From Oscillospiraceae bacterium (GTDB lineage: Bacteria; Bacillota; Clostridia; Oscillospirales; Acutalibacteraceae), in the NCBI GenBank assembly GCA_009786735.1, contig WQRM01000013.1:1-11226 (forward strand): a stretch of DNA of 11,226 nt, written 5' to 3'. Positions 10,790-11,226 of this stretch are shown piece by piece. A program made the position numbers and the translations under genes. Position 1 is the first letter of the stretch. Every line of letters starts with the position of its first letter. The notes under the pieces are model-generated. The model ran no database searches. It was not told the DNA's origin and worked only from the letters and a program-made list of their open reading frames with translations.

Positions 10790-11226
10790 CTAGAATTTCG
10801 CTTGCGCCAGCCGCTGCACGTCGTTGATGTTGCGCACGAGGGGATGGTCGGTGCGTTTTGCCCAGCCGGCGCGCAGCATGAGAGCCGTGTGAAAGCCCAG
10901 CGCTTTCGCGCAATCGAGGTTATGCGCGCTGTCGTCCACAAACAGCGTTTCTGCAGGCACGATGCCGTGATGTTCGATCGCCGAGTGGAATAATTTCCCC
11001 TCATCGCCTTTGAGGTGACCGTAATCGCTGGACATGATGAGGTCATCGAGCAATGGCAGCACGCCGTGGTGTTGCAGCACGCTGCGCAGCGACGGCCAGG
11101 TGTCGGAAATCACCACCACGCGGTAGTGCGCTTTCAGCGCGGCAATGCCGGGCAGCACGTCGCCATAAACCTTCACCTTGTCCGGGTCGTACACGGTGAA
11201 TTGCGCGAGGGCTTGGCAAGCTTGCT
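10790..11226 (-). CDS. HAD-family hydrolase, C-terminal part, truncated by window edge
   Basis: About 145 C-terminal residues of a haloacid dehalogenase superfamily protein, probably a small-molecule phosphatase; the substrate cannot be told from the sequence. Visible conserved motifs are motif II (VVVISDTW, with the serine), motif III lysine in the GHLKGDEGKLF region, and motif IV acidic pair in ETLFVDDSAHN. Motif I (the DxDxT nucleophile) and the cap domain lie beyond the right edge. The frame is open through a GTG at 11194 to the window end, and the residues before that GTG look like normal protein, so the GTG is not the true start. It ends in TAG at 10792-10790, directly against the -35 box of the tRNA promoter, with no terminator of its own in between. 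Confidence 0.85.
   Translation of the reverse strand, partial: QACQALAQFTVYDPDKVKVYGDVLPGIAALKAHYRVVVISDTWPSLRSVLQHHGVLPLLDDLIMSSDYGHLKGDEGKLFHSAIEHHGIVPAETLFVDDSAHNLDCAKALGFHTALMLRAGWAKRTDHPLVRNINDVQRLAQAKF

Noticed and set aside
10493..10790. Tandem PurBox sites as used by Bacillus PurR
   Set aside because: No pair of CCGAAC-like sequences is present; the only GAACC-type match falls inside the T arm of the tRNA.

Overview
The window reads as a chromosomal housekeeping locus of a moderately GC-rich Clostridia-type Firmicute, most likely from the Oscillospiraceae/Ruminococcaceae side (inference). The reasons are consensus TTGACA/TATAAT-type promoters, strong GGAGG ribosome binding sites, a tRNA gene with encoded CCA, an adenylosuccinate lyase of the long type shared by clostridia and eukaryotes, and an adenylosuccinate synthetase with the clostridial-type Q-L-G active-site segment. 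Every recognised gene lies on the minus strand, so transcription runs from high to low coordinates. No mobile element, CRISPR array or phage sequence was seen.

Right edge (10790-11226): the 3' part of a HAD-family phosphatase gene, cut by the window end. Next (10643-10789): a tRNA-Leu(UAA) gene with its own consensus promoter directly abutting the HAD stop codon, and its own intrinsic terminator (10568-10591). The stretch 10486-10567 holds no gene that I can support.

Operon (about 10450 down to 1 and beyond): a consensus sigma-A promoter (10457-10485) is followed almost at once by a strong intrinsic-terminator hairpin (10397-10445), a likely attenuator. Then come purC, purB, purA, purF, carA, a carB-dapF fusion and guaA (truncated by the left edge). 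Genes overlap by 4 to 14 bases or are separated by 11 bases, so they form one tightly coupled transcript.

The products fit a nucleotide and nitrogen economy. PurF commits PRPP to purines, PurC and PurB act late in IMP synthesis, PurA and PurB make AMP, and GuaA makes GMP. CarA with CarB makes carbamoyl phosphate for pyrimidines and arginine. Three of the enzymes (PurF, CarA, GuaA) consume glutamine. Other de novo purine genes (purD, purE, purL, purM, purN, purH, guaB) are not in the window.

The most unusual feature is that the CarB reading frame continues without a stop into a complete diaminopimelate epimerase (DapF). This gives a predicted 1312-residue protein that joins pyrimidine/arginine precursor synthesis to lysine/peptidoglycan precursor synthesis. 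The second point of interest is the terminator-bearing leader of purC, together with an imperfect inverted repeat between the -35 and -10 boxes.
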